A stretch of DNA of 64,000 bases from Solirhodobacter olei (GTDB lineage Bacteria; Pseudomonadota; Alphaproteobacteria; Rhodobacterales; Rhodobacteraceae), in NCBI RefSeq assembly GCF_004010155.1, contig NZ_RRYH01000015.1:145595-209594 (forward strand), read 5' to 3'. Of this stretch, positions 41,534 through 49,891 are shown in pieces; within the stretch, counting starts at the first letter, position 1; every line of letters starts with the position of its first letter. A program made the translations under genes and the position numbers. Below the pieces are notes generated by a model. That model was not told the DNA's origin. It searched no databases and saw nothing but the letters and a program-made list of their open reading frames with translations.

Positions 41534-42399
41534 GGTGCGTCCCCCGTCGGAATTTCGCTGTAGGCCTTCAGCACCTCGGTCTTCAGAAGGTGCCAGATGT
41601 CGCGGTGGATGGCGAGGAAGGCGGGATCGACCTTCAGCTCTCCGATATCGCGCGGCCGGTCGAGCGCGATCGGGAAGTCGCCCACCACCCGCGCCGCCGG
41701 CCCGGCCGAAAGGATCACGACCCGGTCGGCGAGCGAGATCGCCTCCTCGAGGTCATGGGTGACGAAAAGCACCGCCTTGCGGTTCTCCGACCAGAGACGG
41801 AGCAGCAGCTCGCCCATGATCAGCCGCGTCTGGGCGTCGAGCGGGCCGAAGGGTTCATCCATCAGGATGATCCGCGGATCGCGGATCAGCGCCTGGGCCA
41901 GCGCCACGCGCTTCCTCTGCCCGCCGGAGAGGGTGTGGGGATAGCGCTCGGCAAAGGCGGCGAGGCCGACGCGGGCCAGCCAGTCGCGCGCCCGGGCGCG
42001 CGCCTCGGCCCGGCGGGTCCCCGCCGCCTCGAGGCTGATCGCGACGTTTTCGACGGCGGTCTTCCAGGGCATCAGAGCGTCCTGCTGGAAGAGATAGCCC
42101 GCCTGCGCGTTGAGGCCGGAAAGCGGGCGGCCGAAGATCGAGACCGTGCCCGCGGCGGGCGTCAGAAGCCCCGCCGCCGCGTTCAGAAGCGTGGACTTGC
42201 CGCTGCCGGTCGGGCCGACGATGGCAACGAATTCGCCCTCCGCCACATCCAGCGTCACGTCCTGCACCGCGACGAAGCGGTTCCGTCCGGCGATGTCGAA
42301 GGCGATGGAGATGTCGCGGAAGCCGATAGCGGGATGCGCCGGGGCGCTGCTGGCCGGGGCGCTGCTGGCGGGGGAAGAGGACGGGGACGGGACGCTCAT
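41530..42399 (-). CDS. ABC transporter ATP-binding protein (NitT/TauT family)
   Basis: From the ATG at 42399 the product has 289 residues. Walker A GPTGSGKST, Q-loop FQQDALMPWKT, signature LSGGQRKR, Walker B ILMDEPFGPLD and the His loop VTHDLEEA are all present. The N-terminus has an odd low-complexity repeat (PASSAPASSAPA). It powers the downstream permease. Its start is in ATGA overlap with a 23-codon leader frame that has a far better ribosome site. Confidence 0.95.
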   Translation of the reverse strand: MSVPSPSSSPASSAPASSAPAHPAIGFRDISIAFDIAGRNRFVAVQDVTLDVAEGEFVAIVGPTGSGKSTLLNAAAGLLTPAAGTVSIFGRPLSGLNAQAGYLFQQDALMPWKTAVENVAISLEAAGTRRAEARARARDWLARVGLAAFAERYPHTLSGGQRKRVALAQALIRDPRIILMDEPFGPLDAQTRLIMGELLLRLWSENRKAVLFVTHDLEEAISLADRVVILSAGPAARVVGDFPIALDRPRDIGELKVDPAFLAIHRDIWHLLKTEVLKAYSEIPTGDAP

Positions 42400-42467
42400 G
42401 CCGCTGCCCGCCGCAAGCCTGCGGCGCGGAACGGGCACGGGGCCCGCCGCGAAGGGTTGCCGGTCAT
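42396..42467 (-). CDS. Possible 23-aa leader peptide of ABC operon
   Basis: On the minus strand GGAGGG precedes an ATG at 42467 by 8 nt and opens a frame of 23 residues (MTGNPSRRAPCPFRAAGLRR...) whose TGA overlaps the ATPase start as ATGA. The product is Arg/Ala-rich and no function is known; it may couple or regulate translation of the operon. Confidence 0.35.
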   Translation of the reverse strand: MTGNPSRRAPCPFRAAGLRRAAA

Positions 42468-42613
42468 TATGAAGTCCCTCCCAAGCCGTATTCCCCGCCC
42501 CTGGCCTGTGGCGCCCGGAGCGGACCGGGAAAGTATGTAACTTGCACCCTCCGGGATCAAGTGACGAAATTCATTCGGAAATGCCGGGGCGGGTGCGGGT
42601 GCGGGGGAGATCC

Positions 42614-43171
42614 TCAGCCGGGCCCGCCCGCGCCCGTCAGCAGGGTGCGGCAGTAATCCGGCGTCACCTCGCGGTCGCCGAAGAGGATGTGGTAGCAGAT
42701 CGGCGCGATGGTGCGGTCGAGCACCCCGGCCACGTCCAGGGGCGGCTCGCCCCGCGCCGTGGCGCGGGCGGAGATCTCGGCCAGGTGGTCGTGGGTGTAC
42801 TGGCAGCAGCGGATCGTCGCGTCGTCATCCTGCGCCTCGGCAATCACGTCGCGCAGCAGCGCCCGGCCGACGGGGGAGGACATCTCTTCGGCATATTGCA
42901 GCACGAAGGACTCGAGATCGCCCGCCGTGCTGCCGGTATCCTCCGGCGCCGCGGCGGGGCGGAGCCGTTCCACAGCGACATCGGCCATCAGCTCGGTCAG
43001 GGTGCCCCAGCGGCGGTAGATGGTCGAGGGCGTGACCCCGGCGCGCTCTGCGATCATCGGGACGGTGATCCTGGTTCGGTCCATCTCGTCCAGAAGCTGG
43101 CGGCTGGCCTCATGCACCGCCTTCTGGATCCGCGCGCTGCGGCCACCCTGGCGCACCATTTCCCGGCTCAT
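42614..43171 (-). CDS. TetR-family regulator of adjacent MFS exporter
   Basis: GAGGGG precedes the ATG at 43171; the product has 185 residues. The HTH is ITVPMIAERAGVTPSTIYRRWGTLTELMADVAVERL, as in TetR proteins with a C-terminal domain (ICYHILFGDREVTPDYCRTLL) common in regulators of efflux genes. It is divergent from an MFS gene, and the 118-bp gap holds two related palindromes, so it almost certainly represses that exporter and itself. Confidence 0.93.
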   Translation of the reverse strand: MSREMVRQGGRSARIQKAVHEASRQLLDEMDRTRITVPMIAERAGVTPSTIYRRWGTLTELMADVAVERLRPAAAPEDTGSTAGDLESFVLQYAEEMSSPVGRALLRDVIAEAQDDDATIRCCQYTHDHLAEISARATARGEPPLDVAGVLDRTIAPICYHILFGDREVTPDYCRTLLTGAGGPG

Positions 43172-43210
43172 TCCAATCCCCTCGTCAGGCGCATGGCAGC
43201 TATGCACGAA

Positions 43211-43237
43211 CCTTAACGCAATTTATTTGCATTAAGG
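43211..43237. promoter_or_regulatory. TetR operator 1
   Basis: CCTTAACGCAA-5-TTGCATTAAGG: 11-bp arms matching at 10 positions, about 40 bp upstream of the TetR gene start. Confidence 0.6.
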
Positions 43238-43256
43238 CGCCACCATTCTATCTTCA

Positions 43257-43281
43257 CCTAACGCTAATATTTAGCTTTAGG
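43257..43281. promoter_or_regulatory. TetR operator 2 overlapping MFS ribosome site
   Basis: CCTAACGCTAA-3-TTAGCTTTAGG: arms match at 10 of 11 positions and resemble operator 1. Its right end runs into the AGGAG of the MFS gene, 8 bp before the start codon. Confidence 0.6.
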
Positions 43282-43289
43282 AGACCGTC

Positions 43290-44501
43290 ATGTCCATGGC
43301 CCGCCCCGCGCTGCAGCGCCGCACCCTGTCCGCCCGCGCGACCACGCGTTATGCGGTCGTGACCGCGATCAGCTTCTCTGCCACATCGAGCGCGCCGACG
43401 CCGCTTTACCATGTCTACCAGCAGGAAATGGGGCTTTCGGCCCTGACGGTGACGCTGGTCTTCGCCTCCTATGCCTTCACGATGGTGGCGACCTTCCTGA
43501 CCGTGGCGCGGCTTTCCGACTATGTCGGGCGGCGGCCGATGATCCTGGCGGCCCTGGTTCTGAACGCGGTCTCGCTGGGGCTTTTCATCACCGCGGGGAC
43601 GGCGGCGCAGCTGATCCTCGCGCGGCTCATCCAGGGGGTGGCGATCAGCATCGGGATGGCGACGCTGGGGGCCACGATCCTTGACACCGATCGCGCCACG
43701 GGGCCGATCTACAACTCCATCACGGCGTTCCTGGGGCTGACGGCGGGCTCGCTACTGGGCGGGATGCTTGTGGCCTGGGCACCGCTGCCCGAGCAGCTGA
43801 TCTTCCTTGTCCTGCTGGCGGTGACGGCGCTGGAGGCGCTGCTTCTGCTGCTGTTCGTGCCGGAGACGACGACCGGCAAGCCGGGCGCGCGGCGGGTTCT
43901 CATTCCCTATGTGAACGTGCCGGCGGCGCTGGTCCCGGTGATGGTCCGGCTGACGCCGCTGAATACCTCGACCTGGGCGCTGGGCGGGTTCTACCTGTCG
44001 CTGATGCCGGTGCTGGTGGCGGTGGCGACGGGGATCCAGTCGATCTTCGTGGGCGCCGCGGTGGTTTCGGTGCTGATGGCGACGGCGGCGACGACCGTGC
44101 TGGCCTTCCGCCATGTCGCGCCCGGGCGGCTGCTGCGGATCTCGTCGCTGAGCCTCGCGCTTGGCATCGCGGTGACGCTGGCGGGGGTGCATCTGCACGC
44201 GGCGTCGCTGATGCTGCTGGGCACGGTGATCAGCGGCCTGGGCTTCGGCTCCGGCTATTCCGGGAACCTGCGCACGCTGCTGCCGCTGGCGGAGGAGCAT
44301 GAACGCGCGGGCCTTCTGGCGGCCTATTTCGTGGAGAGCTACCTGTCCTTCGCGATCCCGGCGATCCTGGCGGGGCTGGCCGTGCCGGTGATCGGCCTTG
44401 TGGCGACGGGCGAGGCCTATGGCGCGGTCCTGATCGTCCTGGCGCTGCTCTCTGCCCGGATCGGGGCGCGGCGGCCGGCGGCGCGGCTGGCGCGGGCCTG
44501 A
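43290..44501 (+). CDS. Major facilitator superfamily transporter
   Basis: The 403-residue protein has about 12 membrane helices. The MFS A-motif equivalent is seen in ARLSDYVGRRPMILAALV between helices 2 and 3, and LARLIQGVAISIGMATLGATILD resembles helix 4 of drug exporters. AGGAG precedes the ATG by 7 nt. Likely an efflux pump in the inner membrane whose substrate induces the neighbouring TetR regulator; substrate unknown. Confidence 0.92.
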   Translation: MSMARPALQRRTLSARATTRYAVVTAISFSATSSAPTPLYHVYQQEMGLSALTVTLVFASYAFTMVATFLTVARLSDYVGRRPMILAALVLNAVSLGLFITAGTAAQLILARLIQGVAISIGMATLGATILDTDRATGPIYNSITAFLGLTAGSLLGGMLVAWAPLPEQLIFLVLLAVTALEALLLLLFVPETTTGKPGARRVLIPYVNVPAALVPVMVRLTPLNTSTWALGGFYLSLMPVLVAVATGIQSIFVGAAVVSVLMATAATTVLAFRHVAPGRLLRISSLSLALGIAVTLAGVHLHAASLMLLGTVISGLGFGSGYSGNLRTLLPLAEEHERAGLLAAYFVESYLSFAIPAILAGLAVPVIGLVATGEAYGAVLIVLALLSARIGARRPAARLARA

Positions 44502-44555
44502 GCCGCCCTGCCCTGCCCCGCCGCTGCCCGCGGGACCGCGCCCGCCTGGCCGGGA

Positions 44556-46685
44556 TCAGGCCTGCGCGGCCTGCGGCGCGGCGCGGCCCTCGCTGCCGGC
44601 CGCGGCAAGCGGGATCGTCAGGCGGAACTCGCTGCCCTTGCCGGGCACGCTCGACACATGGATCTGGCCGCCGTGCAGTTCCACCAGCCGCCGGGTGATG
44701 GCGAGGCCCAGCCCCGTGCCAGCCGCCTTGCGGGTGGAGGAGGCGTCGACCTGACGGAAGCGATCGAAGACGATGTCGAGATGCTCCGGGGCGATGCCGC
44801 AGCCGGTATCGGAGACGGTGATCTCGACCATCTCGCCCTCGACGCGCGAGCTGAGCCGGATCTCGCCCCTGTCGGTAAATTTCATCGCGTTGCCGACGAG
44901 ATTGATCAGGATCTGGTTCAGCCGTACCCGGTCGGCCATGACGTTCAGGTCCTCGACCTCGCAGACCAGCGCCAGCCCCTTCTTCGCGGCGCTGTCGCGG
45001 AACCCGTCGAGCATCCCCTCGACCAGCGGGCGCAGTTCCAGCGTCTCGGGATCGAGCTCCATCTTCCCGGCCTCGATCTTGGAGAAGTCGAGCATGTCGG
45101 TGATCAGGTAGAGCAGATGTTCGGAGGAGACCTCGATCTTCCTGGCGAGCGCGCCGAGAAAGGCGAGCGCGGTCTCCACCTGCGCGGCGGCGACAGGGTC
45201 GCTGCCGGGCTTGGCCAGGGTGTCGCGCAGGGCCGAGACCTGGGGCAGCTTGTCCTGGTAGCGCAGGATCCGGGCGTTGCCGAGGATCACCGTCAGAGGC
45301 GTGCGCAGCTCGTGGCTGAGCACGTTCAGGAATTCCGACTTGGCGATATTGGCCGCCTGCGCCGCATCCATCGCGTTCTTCAGCGGGGTCACGTCGACGC
45401 GCAGGCCGACGGTGCTGCCGTCGGGCGTCTTGCGGTCGGCCACCTTCAGCCAGCGCCCGTCGCCAAGCTGCTGCTCGGTCTCCGAGCTTGCCTTGTGATG
45501 GGCTGCAAGCCGCTCGCGGGCCCATTGTTCGGGGGTCAGCACCCCGTTGGTGAACTGGCCGCGGCGCAGGCCCTCGCGGACGATCTTCTCGAACGGCGTG
45601 CCCGGCACGAAGAGATCGGAGGTCGTGCTGTAGAACTCGCGATACTTGCGGTTGCAGACCACCAGCCGGTCGTTCTCGTCATAAAGCACGAAGCCGTCGT
45701 CGAGCGCGTTGATCGCGTCGCTCAGGCGCCGTTCGGCCAGACGGCGTCGGCGATGGGTCACCGCCATGAAGCGGATCGCGGCAAGGATCAGGAGCACCAT
45801 CAGCACGTAGGCGCCGCGATAGAGCCAGATCACCGGGGACTGGTGCGGCCAGCCGTTCTTCGGGATCGAGGCCAGTTCCCAGTCGCCCTCGGCCAGGTCG
45901 ATCATGGTGATGACGGGTTTCCGGTCGAAGACACCGGCGTCGCCGAAGATCAGGCCCGGATTGCCGACGTGGGTGTTGACCCGCCTGAGCGCGATGGACA
46001 GCGGCAGGTTGGGATTGGTCAGCCCGGCGGCGTTATAGAAGTGCCCGGCGTCGATCACGGCCGAGACGATGCCCCAGAATTTCCGCGGCTTACCCTGCCC
46101 GCTTGTCAGGAAGACCGGCGTGCGGATGATGAAGCCGGTGCCGCCCTGCACCAGCTTGATCGGGCCGGTGATCACGGTCTGGCCGGTCTTCTTGGCCCGC
46201 AGCACGTCGGGGTATTGCTGCTTGGAGGTGGTATAGTCGAAGCCGAGTACGGAGCTGTTCTTGTCCGCCGGATAGACGTAGCGCACCACCAGCCCCGGGG
46301 CCGCGGCGATGTCCACGATGCCCGGGTAGTCGGAGACGAGCTGCCCCGCGACCTTGGCGTAGCTGTCCTGCGACATCTTCGGATCGTTGTTGATCAGCGC
46401 CACCAGCGCGCGCATCAGGATCGCCTTGTCGACCAGCTGCTCGGAGATGTTGGACGCCAGGCCGGCCGCCTGCTGCTGCACGAGCTGGCGCTGGCGCGAC
46501 ATGAAGCTGTCGGATTCCAGCCGGCTCATGAAGAGCCCCGCGGCGACGATCGCAGCCACGAGATAAATGTAGACCAGCGTCTCGAGGTTCCGTTTGAAGA
46601 ACCCTTTCAGACGCTTGCCCCGCGCCCCCGCGGCGGTCGTCGGTTGTGGATGGCTCTCGGCCATCTCTAATTTCTTGCTCGACAT
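44556..46685 (-). CDS. CHASE-PAS sensor histidine kinase
   Basis: The ATG at 46685 gives 709 residues (a GTG at 46709 is possible). A membrane helix (LVYIYLVAAIVAAGLFMS), a CHASE-type periplasmic sensor (YPGIVDIAAAPGLVVRYVYP, NSSVLGFDY), a second helix (WLYRGAYVLMVLLILAAI), a PAS domain (AINALDDGFVLYDENDRLVVCN), HisKA with FLNVLSHELRTPLTVILG and an HATPase with NLVGNAMKFTD, DTGCGIAPEHL and GTGLGLAIT follow in order. It should sense an extracellular ligand and phosphorylate a response regulator, which is not next to it. No receiver domain is fused. Confidence 0.93.
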   Translation of the reverse strand: MSSKKLEMAESHPQPTTAAGARGKRLKGFFKRNLETLVYIYLVAAIVAAGLFMSRLESDSFMSRQRQLVQQQAAGLASNISEQLVDKAILMRALVALINNDPKMSQDSYAKVAGQLVSDYPGIVDIAAAPGLVVRYVYPADKNSSVLGFDYTTSKQQYPDVLRAKKTGQTVITGPIKLVQGGTGFIIRTPVFLTSGQGKPRKFWGIVSAVIDAGHFYNAAGLTNPNLPLSIALRRVNTHVGNPGLIFGDAGVFDRKPVITMIDLAEGDWELASIPKNGWPHQSPVIWLYRGAYVLMVLLILAAIRFMAVTHRRRRLAERRLSDAINALDDGFVLYDENDRLVVCNRKYREFYSTTSDLFVPGTPFEKIVREGLRRGQFTNGVLTPEQWARERLAAHHKASSETEQQLGDGRWLKVADRKTPDGSTVGLRVDVTPLKNAMDAAQAANIAKSEFLNVLSHELRTPLTVILGNARILRYQDKLPQVSALRDTLAKPGSDPVAAAQVETALAFLGALARKIEVSSEHLLYLITDMLDFSKIEAGKMELDPETLELRPLVEGMLDGFRDSAAKKGLALVCEVEDLNVMADRVRLNQILINLVGNAMKFTDRGEIRLSSRVEGEMVEITVSDTGCGIAPEHLDIVFDRFRQVDASSTRKAAGTGLGLAITRRLVELHGGQIHVSSVPGKGSEFRLTIPLAAAGSEGRAAPQAAQA

Positions 46686-47160
46686 CTTTTCCGCGGATTC
46701 AGCCCACACCCAGCGAGGACAGTCCGATCAAATCTTGTCGATTGTTTGTTGTCGAGACGCAGTCCGCCTGATTTCAAATCCGCATTTGGCCATGAGTTCG
46801 CCGCACGGGCGAAGCCCGTTTCGACGCGGGCAGGACCCAACCTTGGATTGATTGCCCCGGGGCCGCGCCGCCCCGGGACGGTCTGGCGAGCCCTCCTGAA
46901 CGGGGCAGATCGGGCAAAAACGCTGGTATCTATTTGGATTCAAATCGGTTTCAAGGGCGATCTTGGTCGCAAAAGGCCCTTTTCCCCGGTCCCGGCCCGC
47001 GCGGCGCCCGGGCGACAGCGCAGCCGCCACGCCGAAAGGCCGCCCGGCGGCAGGGGCGGCGGGCGGGGCCTGTTCACAATGCCGTGTTCCGCCGCCGGCG
47101 CGGCCGGGCCACCGCCCCCGAGGCGCAATTCCGGGGCGCCGCCCCGCGCCGGGACGGGGC
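46686..47160. other. Intergenic region, no gene seen
   Basis: 475 bp of GC-rich DNA upstream of the histidine kinase and downstream of the M14 peptidase gene; no RNA or conserved motif is recognised. Confidence 0.5.
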
Positions 47161-48903
47161 CTAGTCTTCCTGCATCAGCCGACAATGCGCATCGTAGGCG
47201 GCCCGTGCCGTCTCGGCCTGCGCATCATGGGCGAAGCGGAAAGCATCGCCCTCGATGGTCTCGTCGGGGAATTCGGTGATGAGCGTCATCGCCGGCCCCT
47301 CCGCCGCATCGGCAACGGCGGAGACGAGGCAGGGGAACCCGTTGACCATCCGGAAGCCGGTGGGGCCGGCATAGGCCTCGAAAGCGGCAATCTGGGCGGC
47401 GTTGAACGCCATCAGCTCTGGCAGGGCGGCGAGCCGGGCGGTGACGGAGGAGAGCAGGCGCACCGCCTGCTCCGCCCAGTCGGGGCGGTGGCGCAGGATC
47501 AGGAAGAAGCCCTTCGGGATGGTCCAGGCCTCGAAACCGCGCGGCAGGTAGCCGGAGAAGGGCCGCGTCCATTCGTGCGAGGGGTAGCCGTGCAGGTTCA
47601 CGTGCAGCTCGGCCCGCGAAAGGCGCCAGGCCTCGGCCACCGCAGCCCGCTCCATCAGTGGCTCGGCCCGCGACATCAGGTCATCGCCCAGCGCGGTGTA
47701 GCGGGCGGCGTGATGCATATGGGCGGGGTTTCGGGCCTTGAGCCGCTGGTGCAGGGCGTAGCCATCGGGGTTCTTCAGCGGGATCAGCGCGAAATGGCTT
47801 TGCGGCCGGTCCGCAAGCGCCTGCGCGGCGCGCAGGATACCGACCACACCCGAGGTTTCGTTGGCGTGCTGGCCGGCGCTGAGGATCACCGCCGGATCGG
47901 TGCCCTTGCGGTAGACCCCGGCGACCGTCCGACCGGCGCGGGAGCGGGCCTCGAAACGCTGGCCCGTGATCGCGGCGGTCTCGGCCCGGATCTGGGCGGG
48001 GCTGAGGGCGCGGGCCGCGGTGGCGAGCGGCTGGCCGGGGGCCTCGGCCTCGGCGGTGTCGAGCGGGCGTAGCGCGATGGTCAGCCGCGCCCCGGGCGCG
48101 CGGCGGATGTCGGGGACGATCTGGCCCGGCTGGAAGGTCCGGTCGCCCGGCGGCAGGCCCGCGCGGCGCTGCAGCAGTTCGAGGCCGGAAAAGTAGAAAT
48201 CTTCGTGCAGCGCCTCCTGCAGGCTGAGAACCTCGGCCCCATGCGGCAGCGGGGTCTCTGCCATGGGCAGGTCGGCGCGGATCGAGAGTTCCTCGAAGAA
48301 CGGCGTCGTCGCGCCCCAGTCACGGCCCGCGAGCGCGGTGATGCCATCGGCAAAGATCGCATCGACCTCGGTGGGCAGCGGGCGGTCTTCGGTCAGGGTG
48401 CCGTCCGGGGCGGTATGGCGGAGCCAGCCGGTGGGCGAGAGGCTCAGGGTGCCCGATGTATCCTCGCGCAGGGTGTTCGGCGCGCGGATCGCGAGGCGCT
48501 CGGCCGCCCCGCCGGTGCGCGTCAGGAGCAGCTCGTAGGCCGGGGCGTCCATCGCCTCGCCGGGGTGGAAGCGGGCCTCCACGCCGGGAAGGATCTCTGC
48601 CAGCGGCCAGGCCTCGATCAGGAAGCGGCGCTCGGGGGCCTGGGCGTGGCGGGGATAGGTGACGTCGAGGCTTTCGAGGCCCTCGGGGTCGAGGCCCTCC
48701 ATCGCCCAGCAGACGAGCGGCTTCAGGGCGCTGTGAAGCCGCGCTGCCACCCCGGCCCCGGCCAGGCGGGCCTCGGCGGCACGGCGGGCGGCGGCATCGT
48801 CGAAAAGCCAGGCCTCGGTCAGCCCCTCCGGCCGGCGGGCGAGGAGGTCGGCCACCAGCAGATCCAGGCTGCGCGCGTAGCTGCGGTCGAAAAGCGTCGT
48901 CAT
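47161..48903 (-). CDS. M14 family zinc carboxypeptidase
   Basis: The 580-residue protein has the M14 zinc motif HxxE in LSAGQHANETSG (H346, E349), a third His in AELHVNLHGYPSHEW (about 434-438), and a late ITEFPDET stretch that may carry the catalytic Glu. The N-terminal 320 residues are unassigned and could be a substrate-recognition domain. No signal peptide is seen, so it is probably cytoplasmic. It follows, in the same direction after 94 bp, the transglutaminase/ATP-grasp cluster and may trim peptides made or modified there. Confidence 0.8.
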   Translation of the reverse strand: MTTLFDRSYARSLDLLVADLLARRPEGLTEAWLFDDAAARRAAEARLAGAGVAARLHSALKPLVCWAMEGLDPEGLESLDVTYPRHAQAPERRFLIEAWPLAEILPGVEARFHPGEAMDAPAYELLLTRTGGAAERLAIRAPNTLREDTSGTLSLSPTGWLRHTAPDGTLTEDRPLPTEVDAIFADGITALAGRDWGATTPFFEELSIRADLPMAETPLPHGAEVLSLQEALHEDFYFSGLELLQRRAGLPPGDRTFQPGQIVPDIRRAPGARLTIALRPLDTAEAEAPGQPLATAARALSPAQIRAETAAITGQRFEARSRAGRTVAGVYRKGTDPAVILSAGQHANETSGVVGILRAAQALADRPQSHFALIPLKNPDGYALHQRLKARNPAHMHHAARYTALGDDLMSRAEPLMERAAVAEAWRLSRAELHVNLHGYPSHEWTRPFSGYLPRGFEAWTIPKGFFLILRHRPDWAEQAVRLLSSVTARLAALPELMAFNAAQIAAFEAYAGPTGFRMVNGFPCLVSAVADAAEGPAMTLITEFPDETIEGDAFRFAHDAQAETARAAYDAHCRLMQED

Positions 48904-48997
48904 GGGTCCTGCCTGCTGCTGCCGTTCGCGCCCAGAAAGGCGGCAAACGGCGGGGAGCACAAGGCCGCAGGGCGGTGAGCGCGCGGGCAGGGGCGGC

Positions 48998-49888
48998 TCA
49001 GGCGGGCGCGATCACGTCGACCTGCTGGTAGGTGCGGTGCGAGCCGACCGAGCGCATCGCGCCCTTGACCGGGGCAACGTCGGAATAGTCGCGGCCGATG
49101 GCGACGGCGATATGGTCGCGCCCGGCCGGCATGGCATTGGTGGGGTCGATCTCGATCCAGCCGGTCTCTGCCCCGCACCAGGCGCGGATCCAGGCATGCA
49201 TCGCGTCGGCGCCTTCGAGGCGGGGCTGGCCGGGCGGGGGCACGGTGCGCAGGAAGCCCGAGACATAGGCCGCGGGGATGCCGACCGCACGAAGCGCCGC
49301 GATGGCGACATGGCTGATGTCCTGGCAGACGCCGCGGCGGTTCAGGAAAGCCTCGATCGGCGGCGTCGTCACGTCGGTCGCGGTGCTGTCGAAGGTGAAT
49401 TCGGCATGGATCGCGTCGCAGATCGCCAGCACCCCCTCGCGGGCGGAGCGGGGGGCGGTGCCCAGAACATCGCGTGCGAAGGCGGCGATTTCGGCAGCCG
49501 GCGGCACCCGGGGCGACGCGCCGAGGAAGTGATGCGGCGAAGCCGGGCCGATGTCGCGCGTCTCCGCCACCTCGGCGGACAGGCGAGACAGGTCTCCGCT
49601 GAGGTCCAGCACGCTTTCCCCCGCCCCGGTTCGGACACGGCCGGCGAAGCGGAACTCGATCCGGTCGAGCGGCAGGTCGAAGGTGATCTCGGTCGTCGCA
49701 TTGCCGAAGAAATCGGTGCCGTCGCGGCGGTAATCATGCGCCGGGGCGGTGCTGACAAGGCCGGTGACAAGCTGCTGGGTGCCGCTGGTGAGCGGCTGCA
49801 CGCGCAGGATCGTGCGGTTGGCGGCGGCCGGATGCTCGAACTCGTAGGCGATGCGGAGGCTGACGTCGTAAAGCGCGCTGTCCGGCAT
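48998..49888 (-). CDS. Transglutaminase-like cysteine protease family protein
   Basis: The 296-residue protein has the bacterial transglutaminase N-terminal region (LRIAYEFEHPAAANRTILRVQPL) and the core with catalytic triad C188 (GVCQDISH), H231 (DAMHAW) and D248 (IEIDPTNA). Members act as peptidases, amidases or transferases. It is 3 bp from the ATP-grasp/alpha-E gene and forms a tightly packed operon with it. Confidence 0.93.
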   Translation of the reverse strand: MPDSALYDVSLRIAYEFEHPAAANRTILRVQPLTSGTQQLVTGLVSTAPAHDYRRDGTDFFGNATTEITFDLPLDRIEFRFAGRVRTGAGESVLDLSGDLSRLSAEVAETRDIGPASPHHFLGASPRVPPAAEIAAFARDVLGTAPRSAREGVLAICDAIHAEFTFDSTATDVTTPPIEAFLNRRGVCQDISHVAIAALRAVGIPAAYVSGFLRTVPPPGQPRLEGADAMHAWIRAWCGAETGWIEIDPTNAMPAGRDHIAVAIGRDYSDVAPVKGAMRSVGSHRTYQQVDVIAPA

Positions 49889-49891
49889 GGC

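Noticed and set aside
42440..42613. TPP or other riboswitch upstream of the NMT1/THI5-like ABC operon
   Set aside because: The conserved thi-box core could not be found on the minus strand; only the leader frame is seen.
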